DNA from: Palsa-504 sp963753195
Lineage (GTDB): Bacteria > Actinomycetota > Actinomycetes > Streptosporangiales > Streptosporangiaceae
NCBI GenBank assembly: GCA_963753195.1
Contig: CAVWBH010000003.1
Span: 310,001 to 374,000 of the forward strand
Length of the DNA: 64,000 bases
Direction: 5' to 3'
The position numbers and the translations under genes are program-made. Within the stretch, counting starts at the first letter, position 1; each line of letters begins with the position of its first letter. The notes under the pieces are model-generated. The model searched no databases, had not been told where the DNA came from, and was given only the letters and a program-made list of their open reading frames with translations. Positions 27,235 to 35,749 of the stretch are shown here, one piece after another.

Positions 27235-27495
27235 TGATCATGGGCCAAAGTGGTCAAATACCGCCCGAAACGACCCATGATCATGGTCGGTGTCCGTTAT
27301 GACTCAATGTGGAGTTGAGACATAACAGGACATAGCCGACGTTAAGTCAAGCAGGAGGTTTGCAGCGCGCGGTTCGACCACGCCCGACCGCCCGCCGCGC
27401 TCCCGCCGGTGCCGCTCCCGCCGGTGCCGCTCCCGCCGGTGCCGCTCCCGCCTGCCGTGAGGACCCTGACCAGCAGCAAAGCCGGCACTACGGGC
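27235..27495. repeat. Two-hairpin intergenic element, copy A
   Basis: Hairpin 1: tgatcatgggcc (27235-27246) with gacccatgatca (27272-27283), one mismatch, 25-base loop. Hairpin 2: gttatgactcaa (27296-27307) with ttgagacataac (27315-27326), one mismatch, 7-base loop. Then agga-cata, a 15-bp microsatellite, and a conserved tail at 27461-27482 and 27483-27495 (begins ggaccctgacc, ends cggcactacgggc). The same parts in the same order recur at 55305-55554. It lies between the convergent DeoR and ispG genes. Nature unknown: structured RNA, bidirectional terminator or miniature mobile element. Confidence 0.85.
27399..27452. repeat. 15-bp tandem repeat within copy A
   Basis: gctcccgccggtgcc starts at 27399, 27414 and 27429, followed by nine bases of a fourth unit. 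Confidence 0.9.
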
Positions 27496-27553
27496 GTTCT
27501 TGTGTTCCCGGCCTTGGGCGAAGGGGCCGCGAGGCGGGCTAGCAGGGCCGGGG

Positions 27554-28753
27554 TCAGTAGGCGGTGACGATGGGCTTGCCCGCCGAGGGCGCGGCGCCGT
27601 CTTCGGGCCCGTTACCGTCTTCGGCTCCGTCGCCGCTCTCGGCGGAACGCTGCTCGGCGAGGCGCATGGCTTCCTCGATCAGGGTCTCCACGATGGCGGA
27701 CTCGGGGACGGTCGCGATGACCTCGCCGCGGACGAAGATCTGGCCCTTGCCGTTGCCGGAGGCGACGCCGAGGTCCGCCTCGCGGGCCTCGCCGGGGCCG
27801 TTGACCACGCAGCCCATGACCGCGACCCGCAGGGGGACCTCCAAGCCGTCCAGCCCGGCGGTCACCTCCTCGGCCAGCTTGTACACGTCGACCTGGGCCC
27901 GGCCGCAGGACGGGCAGGACACGATCTCCAGGCGCCGCTCCCGCATGCCAAGCGACTCCAGGATCGAGATGCCGACCTTGACCTCCTCCACGGGAGGCGC
28001 GGACAGGGAGACCCGGATGGTGTCGCCGATGCCTTCGGCCAGCAGGGCGCCGAAGGCCACCGCGGACTTGATCGTGCCCTGGAACGTCGGGCCGGCCTCG
28101 GTCACGCCGAGATGCAGCGGATAGTCGCATTTGCGGGCGAGCAGCCGGTAGGCGTTGATCATCACCACCGGGTCGTGGTGCTTGACCGAGATCTTGATGT
28201 CGCGGAACCCGTGCTCCTCAAACAGCGAGCACTCCCACAGCGCCGACTCGACCAGCGCCTCCGGGGTGGCCTTGCCGTACTTGGCCATTAGCCGCTTGTC
28301 CAGTGAGCCGGCGTTGACGCCGATCCTGATCGGGATCCCGGCGGCGGACGCGGCCCGGGCGATCTCGGCCACCTTGTCGTCGAACTGCTTGATGTTGCCG
28401 GGGTTGACCCGGACCGCGGCGCAGCCGGCGTCGATCGCGGCGAACACGTACTTGGGCTGGAAGTGAATGTCGGCGATGACCGGGATCTGGGACTTGCGCG
28501 CGATGTCGGGCAGCGCGTCGGCGTCGTCCTGGGACGGGACGGCGACCCGGACGATCTGGCACCCGGCGGCCGTCAGTTCGGCGATCTGCTGCAAGGTGGC
28601 GTTCACGTCGGCGGTCAGCGTGGTGGTCATCGACTGCACGGTTACCGGCGCTCCCCCGCCCACCGGGACCGAACCCACCATGACCTGGCGGGACGTGCGG
28701 CGCTCAGCTAGCGGCTCGGGCGGCGTCTGCGGCATACCGAGGTCAATACTCAT
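27554..28753 (-). CDS. ispG: 4-hydroxy-3-methylbut-2-enyl-diphosphate synthase
   Basis: Iron-sulfur enzyme converting MEcPP to HMBPP in the non-mevalonate isoprenoid pathway. The TIM-barrel part has VQSMTTTLTADV and ADIHFQPKYVFAAI; the cluster ligands are CPSCGR near residue 280 and the single Cys in VAVMGCVVNGPGEA near 315. I start at ATG 28753 (MSIDLGMP), which aligns with actinomycete homologues; the frame extends to 28822. A short Gly/Asp/Glu-rich C-terminal tail follows the fold. Same strand and pathway as dxr, with rseP between them, a conserved order. Confidence 0.95.
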   Translation of the reverse strand: MSIDLGMPQTPPEPLAERRTSRQVMVGSVPVGGGAPVTVQSMTTTLTADVNATLQQIAELTAAGCQIVRVAVPSQDDADALPDIARKSQIPVIADIHFQPKYVFAAIDAGCAAVRVNPGNIKQFDDKVAEIARAASAAGIPIRIGVNAGSLDKRLMAKYGKATPEALVESALWECSLFEEHGFRDIKISVKHHDPVVMINAYRLLARKCDYPLHLGVTEAGPTFQGTIKSAVAFGALLAEGIGDTIRVSLSAPPVEEVKVGISILESLGMRERRLEIVSCPSCGRAQVDVYKLAEEVTAGLDGLEVPLRVAVMGCVVNGPGEAREADLGVASGNGKGQIFVRGEVIATVPESAIVETLIEEAMRLAEQRSAESGDGAEDGNGPEDGAAPSAGKPIVTAY

Positions 28754-28954
28754 GAACCCCATCCGTTCGTTTGGCACATCCCCGAATCCCTCGACCCCGC
28801 CCATTGAACCACCCGCCGGCAAACGGAAGGTGACCGACGCTGACGGAAGCGTCGGGAAAAGCGCTCGGGCTGGTCAATGGACCGTTATACCAGTAAGAGC
28901 AGGTACGATGCGCCATCGACCAGGTCAGGCCGGGGTGGGGACTCGGGCTGCGGC

Positions 28955-29045
28955 GGGGACTCAGCTGGCGGGCGGGGACTCAGCTGGCGGGCGGGGACTC
29001 AGCTGGCGGGCGGGGACTCAGCTGGCGGGCGGGGACTCGGCCTGC
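28955..29045. repeat. 19-bp tandem repeat upstream of ispG
   Basis: ggggactcagctggcgggc is repeated four times without change (28955-29030), with degenerate units on both sides up to the rseP stop at 29051. Confidence 0.95.
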
Positions 29046-29050
29046 GGGAC

Positions 29051-30250
29051 TCAGCCGTTGATGAAGTTCACCGGGTTGACGATATCGGCCAGGACCACCG
29101 CGACGCTGATGAAGACCACCACCATGAACAGGCTGAAGCTGACCGGGAGCAGCTTGGACATGTCGACCAGGCCGGGGTCGGGGCGCCCGCGGAGCCGGGC
29201 GAACCAGGCCCGGATCCGCTCGTAGATGATCGCGGCGACGTGGCCGCCGTCCATCGGCAGCAGCGGGAGCAGGTTGAAGGCGCCGATGAAGATGTTCAGT
29301 GAGGCGATGAGCAGCAGCACGAAGCTGACCTTGTACTGCCAGCCCCAGTTGGCGGCCACCGCGGCCCCGGTCGCCTGGGCCGCGCCGATCACACTGCCGA
29401 CCTGGCCGGCCGCGGTGCTCGACCGGTCCTTGCTGAACAGCTTGGGCAGCGCTGCGGGCAGGGCCGCGACGGCGTGCGCCGAGCCGGCCAGGGTCTGGCC
29501 GAAGGTCGTGCCCGCGTACTTGATCGCGCCCAGCGGGCTGGCCACCTGGAACACGACGGCCGGCGCGATCCCCAGGTAGGCGCCGCTGCGGCCGCTGACG
29601 CTGGCCAGCGTGGTGTGCAGCGTCACCGGCTGGCCGTCGCGCTTGACGGTGATGGTGACAGGCTCGCCGGGCCGGGTGGCGCGGATCGCGTTGTCGAGCT
29701 GGGTCCAGGTGGTCACCGGGTGGCCGTCGAAGGCCGTCACCACGTCGCCGACCTGCAGGCCGGCCTGCTTGGCCGGGGACGCCGCGTCGGCCGCGGCACA
29801 GGTGTTGTTGTCGTAGGCGGTGACGTTTGCGGGTACGCAGGTGCTGACCGTGCCCAGCTGGGTGACGTTGTCGTTCGCGATGCCGACGCCGAGGGCCAGG
29901 CCCCCGATGAGCAGGAAGGCCAGCAGGAAGTGCATGGCCGAGCCGGCGCACAGCACCGCGATCCGCTGCCAGGCCGGCTTGCTGCGGAACGACTGGGGCT
30001 CGTCGTCGGGGTCCTCGGGATCGTCCAGCGAGTGCATGCCGACGATCTTGACGAAGCCGCCGAGGGGCAGCGCCTTGATCCCGTATTCGGTCCCGCCGCG
30101 CCAGGTGGACCAGATCGTCGGCCCGAAGCCGACGAAGTAGCGGGTGACCTTCATGCCGAACCTCTTGGCCAGCACGAAGTGACCGGTCTCGTGCAGCATG
30201 ACGGAGACGAGCAGGGCGACGATGAAGATGAGCCAGCCGATCAGGTCCAT
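29051..30250 (-). CDS. rseP: M50 site-2 protease (Rip1/RseP type)
   Basis: Intramembrane zinc metalloprotease that cleaves anti-sigma factors and other membrane substrates. The zinc motif HETGH lies near residue 21 in the first membrane span; a PDZ domain (QAGLQVGDVVTAFDGHPV) spans about 130-215; the second metal site NLLPLLPMDGGHV is near 315; a final span ends the protein. Length 399 aa is normal. ATG 30250 is preceded by AGAGGGGGA. Located between dxr and ispG on the minus strand, the usual actinobacterial order. Confidence 0.94.
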   Translation of the reverse strand: MDLIGWLIFIVALLVSVMLHETGHFVLAKRFGMKVTRYFVGFGPTIWSTWRGGTEYGIKALPLGGFVKIVGMHSLDDPEDPDDEPQSFRSKPAWQRIAVLCAGSAMHFLLAFLLIGGLALGVGIANDNVTQLGTVSTCVPANVTAYDNNTCAAADAASPAKQAGLQVGDVVTAFDGHPVTTWTQLDNAIRATRPGEPVTITVKRDGQPVTLHTTLASVSGRSGAYLGIAPAVVFQVASPLGAIKYAGTTFGQTLAGSAHAVAALPAALPKLFSKDRSSTAAGQVGSVIGAAQATGAAVAANWGWQYKVSFVLLLIASLNIFIGAFNLLPLLPMDGGHVAAIIYERIRAWFARLRGRPDPGLVDMSKLLPVSFSLFMVVVFISVAVVLADIVNPVNFING

Positions 30251-30306
30251 CCGGTCGTCCCCCTCTCTGGCCGTTCAGCGGGCCCAGTTCAGCCGGCGCG
30301 GTTCAG

Positions 30307-30358
30307 CAGGCCCAGCTCAGTAGGCCCAGTCCCGTAGGCCCAGTCCCGTAGGCCCAGT
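30307..30358. repeat. 14-bp tandem repeat between dxr and rseP
   Basis: taggcccagtcccg occurs at 30321 and 30335, with a diverged unit before (30307) and a truncated one after (30349), filling half of the 108-bp gap. Confidence 0.8.
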
Positions 30359-31561
30359 TCAGCAGCCGTTTATCTCGGCGGCACGCCGCCGGGCCCAGTC
30401 GTCGACGGCGAGCACCTCCGCCACGGTGGTGACGGCCGTGCGCGAGACGTCATGCTCTGAGAGTATCCGGGCCACGGTATCGACAATCCGGGTGAAGGGG
30501 ATCCGGCCGGTCAGGAACTGCTCCACGCAGGCCTCGTTCGCGGCGTTGTAGACGGCCGGCGCGGTGCCTCCGGCCGCGGCCGCCTCCCGGGCCAGCGCGA
30601 CCGCGGGGAACGCCGTGCCCTCCAGCGGCTCGAAGGTCCAGGTCGCCGCGGCGGACCAGTCCAGCCCGGGCGCGGCGTCGGGTACCCGGTCGGGCCAGGC
30701 CAGGGCGAGCGAGATGGGCAGCCGCATGTCCGGCGGGGAGGCCATGAGGACGGTGGCGCCGTCGGCGTACTCCACCATCGAGTGCACCATCGACTGCGGG
30801 TGCACGACCACGTCGATCCGGTCCAGCCCGAAGCCGAACAGCAGATGCGCCTCGATCACCTCCAGGCCCTTATTGACCAGCGTCGCGGAGTTGACCGTGA
30901 TCAGCGGCCCCATCTTCCAGGTCGGGTGGGCGAGCGCCTGCTCCGGGGTGACGTCGGCCAGGTCATCCCGGCTCCAGCCCCGGAACGGCCCCCCGCTCGC
31001 GGTCAGCACCAGCCGCCGCACCTCAGACGGCGAGCCGGCCCGCAGGCACTGGGCGATGGTGGAGTGCTCGGAGTCCACGGGCACGATCTGCCCGGGCTTG
31101 GCCCGGCTGGTGACCAGCGGGCCGCCGATGATCAGCGACTCCTTGTTGGCCAGGGCCAGCACCCGCCCGGCGTCCAGCGCGGCCAGCGTGGCCTGCAACC
31201 CGGCCGCGCCGGTCACTGCGTTGAGCACCACGTCGGCCGGCCACCCGGCCACCTCGCAGACCGCCTCCGGGCCAGCGAGGACCTGGGGCAGGGAGCTCAC
31301 GCCACGGCCCGTTAGGCCAGGAAGGTAGTCGCGGAGTGCGGCCTGCACGCCGATGGCGGCGCCTGGCGTGGCTACGGCGACGGCGGCCACCCCGAACTCG
31401 GCCGCCTGCCGGGCCAGGACCTCCGGGTGGCCGCCGCCCGCGGCCAGCGCCGTGACGCGGAAGCGGCCGGGGTTGCGCCTGATGATGTCGAGGGCCTGGG
31501 TGCCGACGGAGCCGGTTGACCCGAGGATCACCACGTCGCGCGGCGGGCCGGAGAAGGTCAC
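30359..31561 (-). CDS. dxr: 1-deoxy-D-xylulose-5-phosphate reductoisomerase
   Basis: NADPH-dependent step making MEP from DXP. The nucleotide site ILGSTGSVGTQALDII is at residues 12-27, LALANKESLIIGG near 135, metal and substrate residues in VDSEHSTIAQCL near 160, SGGPFRGW and HPQSMVHSMVEYADG near 260. About 400 aa, complete. GTG start at 31561. The gene ends 108 bp before rseP and its start faces away from the large secreted-protein gene's 3' end. Confidence 0.95.
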   Translation of the reverse strand: MTFSGPPRDVVILGSTGSVGTQALDIIRRNPGRFRVTALAAGGGHPEVLARQAAEFGVAAVAVATPGAAIGVQAALRDYLPGLTGRGVSSLPQVLAGPEAVCEVAGWPADVVLNAVTGAAGLQATLAALDAGRVLALANKESLIIGGPLVTSRAKPGQIVPVDSEHSTIAQCLRAGSPSEVRRLVLTASGGPFRGWSRDDLADVTPEQALAHPTWKMGPLITVNSATLVNKGLEVIEAHLLFGFGLDRIDVVVHPQSMVHSMVEYADGATVLMASPPDMRLPISLALAWPDRVPDAAPGLDWSAAATWTFEPLEGTAFPAVALAREAAAAGGTAPAVYNAANEACVEQFLTGRIPFTRIVDTVARILSEHDVSRTAVTTVAEVLAVDDWARRRAAEINGC

Positions 31562-31598
31562 CGCCCAATTGTGCCACGCCCGCGCCGGGCGCCGACAT

Positions 31599-31637
31599 GA
31601 CTGCGGGCCGCCACCGTGGGGGTGACGGCCCGCAGTC
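31599..31637 (-). terminator. Hairpin terminator after the 829-aa secreted protein gene
   Basis: gactgcgggccg (31599-31610) and cggcccgcagtc (31626-31637) form a perfect 12-bp stem with a 15-base loop, starting 5 bp beyond the stop of the minus-strand gene ending at 31643. No T-run. It separates that gene from dxr. Confidence 0.7.
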
Positions 31638-31642
31638 GGTGA

Positions 31643-34132
31643 TCAGGCGTTATGCGCCAGCAGGGCGGCCCCGGCGATGACCGCCTGGCAGGCGACCGTC
31701 TGCGCTGCGGCCGCGAGGATCGGCTTGTTGCCGAACGCGGCCGATTCGAGCTCGCCCTTGATCGCCACGGCGAGCGCGTCGCGGACCTTGTCCAGCCCGG
31801 TCAGCGCCTTGTCGGTGGCGGTGTAGCGGGCGTCCCCGGCCGAGCTGCTCTCGATCGCCTTCGTGTCGGCCTGCAGGGTGTAGGCCCCGAACTGGCCGAC
31901 GCTGGAGTTGAGCTGCTTGTAGCAGGCCCCCAGGGCGGCCACGCCGGACCCGCTGAGCGCATGATCCGGGTCGGCCACGATCTGGGTGATGACCCGGCCG
32001 TCGTGCTCGTAGTCGTCCTTCAGGCCGGCCAGGTAGATCAGCGTGGGCCGGATGTCGGTCTCATCCGCCCAGGTGCCGGTCGTGCCGCTGTTGATCACCT
32101 CGGTCTGGCCGCTGTTGGGGCCGGCGGAACTCGGGCCCTGGTTGGCGGGGGTGCCGTCCAGGCCGAGCTTGCGGACCCCGGGCCCGGCGAAGGCGGCGTA
32201 GTTCGTGTCGATCTCCGCGGCGTAGTCACCGTGGTCGTAGGCGAAGCCGGCGTTCTGCGTGACGCACGGGCTGCACGTGGCGCTGCCCGGGGACAGGAAG
32301 TAGTCCGGCTTGGCGAACATGGCAAACGTCGGCGTCCGGGCCGGGTCGGCGTTGACCATGTGCAGGATCGCCTCCTCGGCCGGGTCGGCCAGGTAGTTCG
32401 TGATCGGCTGGGTGCCGCCCGCGTACGGGTTGTCCGCGGTCAGCCCGGCCACGTCACGTTCCAGGGTGCGGACCGCGGGGGCGTTCGGGCCGGGATCACC
32501 GGTCACGTAGAACTCCGGTGCGGTGTCGGCTTCCAGGCTGAACGGCGTGGTGTCGCTCTTCTGGGTGGCCAGCAGGCCGGTCACGTTGCCGGCCAGCTCG
32601 CCGAAGGACCCGGCCGGGTAGGTGCACGGCACGTCCGGGGTGACGGTATTGCCGGAGACGGTCGCGCCGTCGCAGCTGGCCGGGGTGGGCTGGATGGACC
32701 GCCCGACGTTGGCGCCGGCCTCGTGGTCGCCCTCGTCGGAGCTCAGCACGAACTCCGTGTTCGACGGGGTGATGCCGTCCTTGGCCAGGCGCTGGAAGAA
32801 GGAGCCGAAGGCCTGGTTGTAGTACTGCGCCTGGGCGACGTAGCAGGCGCTGCCGCTGCCGAGCGCGGCCGGGGCGCCGTTGCACGCGGCCACCCCGGGG
32901 ATGTGCTCGTTGCCGTGGATGTCGGAGATGTAGCCGTTGACCACCGGCACGCCCGACTCGAGCATGTCGGCCAGGTAGGCCAGCGACTGCGAGGCGTTGA
33001 TGGAGCTGAACCCGGGGAAGCCGGGGTGGTTGGTGAGGAACGCGCCGTTGATCTGGTTGCCGTTCTCGTCGACCAGGTTCCCGGCCGAGTTGGTGACCTG
33101 GTACCCGTTGTGCGTGACGTTGTCGGTGCCGGCGCCGAGCTGCGGCGCGATGTACCGGTGGCCGTACAGCGCCTGGAAGCCGCTGTACCCGCCCGGCTCG
33201 TTCGGCAGCACGTCGGCCGAGGCGGTCGCCGACGGGGTGATCTGGTTGCCGCGGTCCCCCTGGGCGGTGGCGCAGAACGCGTTGCCCTGGGCGCAGTGCA
33301 CGGCGACGCCGACGTAGTCCGCGGTCTCGGCGTCCTTGAACGAGTCGGGGTCCGCGGCGAGCTGCTGGACCTCGGGCGAGCCGGCGCCGAACACCTTGGG
33401 GAAGTCGACGGAGTTATTCTCCAGCTCCTGGTTCGCCGTGGACACGTCGCCCACGTCGCAGCCGGCCCGGGTGAACGGCACCCACGGCGCGGGGGTGACC
33501 GTGTCCGGCGCCACGGGCTGCGCCGCGGTGGCCGGCGGCACCGGCGCGTAAACCATGTTCGGGTTGGTGTCGTGGGCCGGGCTCGGGGTCTTGGCGGTGT
33601 CGAAGACCGGATCGGTCCAGTAGGCGAACGAGCTGGCCGGGTCGGTGGTGCTGAAGGTGCCGTTCGGGCCGTCGGCGTTGTAGGCCTGATAGCTGTTGGA
33701 GACCGGCATGCCCTGCCGGTCGCCGTACAGCCCGGTGTTCGTGGTCAGGATGTCGTCGGCGGTGTGCGCGATCAGCGGGGTGTGGCTGTTCGACAGGAAC
33801 GTTCCGTTGCTTTCGAAGAAGTTCAGCAGGTAGGGCATCATTTCCAGATCGGACGGGACGTTGGGGTTGTCCCGGAAGAAGTGCACATTGTCGAACGTGA
33901 GCTGCACCACGTGCTGCACGCCGTGGCCGAGGTGACAGCTCGAGGAGCTGTCCGCGGCGAGCGCGGTGGCCTTGGCCGGGGCAGCGGCGGCGCTAGCCGC
34001 ACTGCCCGTGGCGGCGAACGACGTCCCCGCCAGGCCCAGCAGGCCGAGCAGGGCGGCCGAGCTGGCGGCGGCGGTGACGCGAAACCACATCGCGCGGCCG
34101 CTGGCCAGGCCGGCATCCCGACGTCTGTCCAT
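31643..34132 (-). CDS. Large secreted protein of the alkaline phosphatase/phosphodiesterase superfamily
   Basis: 829 aa with an N-terminal signal peptide (charged start, then ASSAALLGLLGLAGTSFAATG). The mature protein begins with QLTFDNVHFFRDNP, an Asp in the first-strand metal position, then SHTPLIAHTADDIL with a candidate nucleophile and GLYGDRQGMP. Later motifs ISDIHGNEHIPG, SSDEGDHEAG near residue 470 and FAYDHGDYAAEID ... FAGPGV near 655 fit the second metal-ligand set of the fold. Several Cys pairs suggest disulfides. ATG 34132 has AGAGGA seven bases upstream; the open frame to 34189 lacks this. Substrate unknown. Confidence 0.75.
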   Translation of the reverse strand: MDRRRDAGLASGRAMWFRVTAAASSAALLGLLGLAGTSFAATGSAASAAAAPAKATALAADSSSSCHLGHGVQHVVQLTFDNVHFFRDNPNVPSDLEMMPYLLNFFESNGTFLSNSHTPLIAHTADDILTTNTGLYGDRQGMPVSNSYQAYNADGPNGTFSTTDPASSFAYWTDPVFDTAKTPSPAHDTNPNMVYAPVPPATAAQPVAPDTVTPAPWVPFTRAGCDVGDVSTANQELENNSVDFPKVFGAGSPEVQQLAADPDSFKDAETADYVGVAVHCAQGNAFCATAQGDRGNQITPSATASADVLPNEPGGYSGFQALYGHRYIAPQLGAGTDNVTHNGYQVTNSAGNLVDENGNQINGAFLTNHPGFPGFSSINASQSLAYLADMLESGVPVVNGYISDIHGNEHIPGVAACNGAPAALGSGSACYVAQAQYYNQAFGSFFQRLAKDGITPSNTEFVLSSDEGDHEAGANVGRSIQPTPASCDGATVSGNTVTPDVPCTYPAGSFGELAGNVTGLLATQKSDTTPFSLEADTAPEFYVTGDPGPNAPAVRTLERDVAGLTADNPYAGGTQPITNYLADPAEEAILHMVNADPARTPTFAMFAKPDYFLSPGSATCSPCVTQNAGFAYDHGDYAAEIDTNYAAFAGPGVRKLGLDGTPANQGPSSAGPNSGQTEVINSGTTGTWADETDIRPTLIYLAGLKDDYEHDGRVITQIVADPDHALSGSGVAALGACYKQLNSSVGQFGAYTLQADTKAIESSSAGDARYTATDKALTGLDKVRDALAVAIKGELESAAFGNKPILAAAAQTVACQAVIAGAALLAHNA

Positions 34133-34344
34133 GAATCTTCCTCTCAACCGTGAAGCGCGGGCCGCCCAGTAGGCACCGCGAGTGCCCACGATGCCACGCT
34201 TCGGCGCACCAGTTAAGAGGCTTAATGATTACTATTTGTGCAAATCTGGGGAAATATTGGCCCCAGCTGGGTTTCGGGCCGGCAAACAGGCGGGCCGGCC
34301 AGCGCGGAAGCGCTGCCCCGGCCCGGCCCGATGGCGTCGGCCCC

Positions 34345-34623
34345 TTACTCCAGGAGCAAGATCCGGCGGGCCAGGGCGAAATCATCGGCGGTCAGCCCGC
34401 CCGCGGAATGCGTGCTGAGCGTCAGCGTCACCTTGTTCCACGAGATCCCGATGTCGGGATGGTGGTTGGCCTTCTCGGCTAGGTAGGCGACGGCGCCGAC
34501 GAAAAAGATCGCGTCGCGGAAGTCGGCGCGCTCGATGACGGTGGTGAGCGAGCCGCCGTCGCGCGTCCAGGACGGGACGGTCTTCAGCTCGATCTCGATG
34601 AGCTCCTCGGGGAGAGTTTCCAT
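34345..34623 (-). CDS. 4a-hydroxytetrahydrobiopterin (pterin-4a-carbinolamine) dehydratase
   Basis: 92-aa dehydratase of the PCD/DCoH family, which regenerates pterin cofactor after aromatic hydroxylation. The active-site motif is seen as KANHHPDIGISWNKVTLTLSTHSAGGLT near residues 50-80, with both His intact. I start at ATG 34623 (METLPEEL); the open frame to 34659 would overlap gcvT's start. The start lies 23 bp from the divergent gcvT start. No phenylalanine hydroxylase gene is nearby, so its partner is unclear. Confidence 0.9.
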   Translation of the reverse strand: METLPEELIEIELKTVPSWTRDGGSLTTVIERADFRDAIFFVGAVAYLAEKANHHPDIGISWNKVTLTLSTHSAGGLTADDFALARRILLLE

Positions 34624-34646
34624 GGGTACGGCATACCATTGCGCAG

Positions 34647-35747
34647 GTGACGTCATCAAGCCGCACCCCGCTGCTGGAGGTGCACGCCCGGCTCGGGGCG
34701 GTCATGACCTCATTCGCCGGCTGGCAAATGCCGTTGCGCTACGGGAGCGAGACGGCCGAGCATCAGGCGGTGCGGCACGCGGCCGGGCTGTTCGACCTGT
34801 CCCACATGGGGGAGATCACGGTGACCGGGCCGGGGGCCGGGGCCGCACTGGATTACGCGCTGACCGGGTCGCTGGCGGCGCTGGCGCTCGGCCGGGCCCG
34901 GTACACGATGATCGTGGGCCCCGACGGCGGCGTCCTGGACGACCTGGTCGTGTACCGGCAGGATGAGCAGGAGTTCCTGGTCGTGGCGAACGCCTCGAAC
35001 ACGGCCACCGTCTACGCCGAGCTGCGCTCCCGGGCCGCCGGTTACGATACGGTCGTCGCGGACGCCACCGGCGAGACCGCGCTGATCGCCATCCAGGGAC
35101 CGGCCGCGGCCGGGATCCTCGGGCCGCTGACCGGCCTGGACGTGGCCGCGATGAGGTATTACGCAGGAGCGTTCGGCGACGTGGCGGGCTTTCCGGCGTG
35201 GGTCGCCCGGACCGGGTACACGGGGGAGGACGGCTTCGAGGTGTTCTGCCGGCCAGGTGACTCCCCCCGTGTCTGGGCCGCGCTGGCGTCGGCGGGTGCC
35301 CCGGCCGGCCTGGTCCCGGCGGGGCTGGCCGCCCGCGATACGCTCCGGCTCAAGGCCGGCATGCCGCTGTACGGCAACGAGCTCGGCCCGGACATGACGC
35401 CATTCGAAGCGGGCTTGGGACGGGTGGTGAAGTTCGATAAGCCAGGTGATTTCGTCGGGCGTTCGGCGCTGGCTGAGCGGGCGTCCTCGGGAGCCCGCCA
35501 GCGGCTGGTCGGGCTCACGGTGCAATCCCGCCGGATCGCCAGGCACGGCTATCCGGTGTTCGCGGACGGCCAGGAGGCCGGGACCGTCACGAGCGGCGCT
35601 CCGTCTCCCACCCTGGGCCGGCCGATCGCCATGGCCTACCTGACCGCTGAGGTTGACGTGCGAGATGCTGTACTTTCTGTCGGCATCCGGGGCGAAGCCG
35701 TCCCGGCCGAGCTGACGGACCTGCCGTTTTACTCCAGGAGTCAATAA
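34647..35747 (+). CDS. gcvT: Aminomethyltransferase, glycine cleavage T protein
   Basis: Transfers the aminomethyl carbon from the lipoylated H protein to tetrahydrofolate. LEVHARLGAVMTSFAGWQMP opens the protein; DLSHMGEITVTGPGA, the folate-binding YTGEDGFEVFC near residue 193, and GRPIAMAYL near the end are all present. 366 aa, complete, GTG start. gcvH follows after 2 bp, so the two are coupled. The glycine decarboxylase gcvP and a glycine riboswitch are not in the window. Confidence 0.94.
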   Translation: MTSSSRTPLLEVHARLGAVMTSFAGWQMPLRYGSETAEHQAVRHAAGLFDLSHMGEITVTGPGAGAALDYALTGSLAALALGRARYTMIVGPDGGVLDDLVVYRQDEQEFLVVANASNTATVYAELRSRAAGYDTVVADATGETALIAIQGPAAAGILGPLTGLDVAAMRYYAGAFGDVAGFPAWVARTGYTGEDGFEVFCRPGDSPRVWAALASAGAPAGLVPAGLAARDTLRLKAGMPLYGNELGPDMTPFEAGLGRVVKFDKPGDFVGRSALAERASSGARQRLVGLTVQSRRIARHGYPVFADGQEAGTVTSGAPSPTLGRPIAMAYLTAEVDVRDAVLSVGIRGEAVPAELTDLPFYSRSQ

Positions 35748-35749
35748 CG

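Noticed and set aside
27360..27542. Small protein shared by both repeat copies (frames at 27360 and 55422 share DPDQQQS)
   Set aside because: The shared residues come from the conserved DNA tail. The frames differ elsewhere, lack ribosome sites, and the DNA is better conserved than the protein.
28955..29030. Possible CRISPR array
   Set aside because: Units of 19 bp are directly adjacent with no spacers, and no cas genes are present.
31652..34153. 833-residue open frame on the plus strand
   Set aside because: Antisense to the secreted phosphatase-fold gene, which has a signal peptide, ribosome site and motifs.
34560..34660. Glycine riboswitch before gcvT
   Set aside because: Only 23 bp separate the divergent starts, and no aptamer core is visible.
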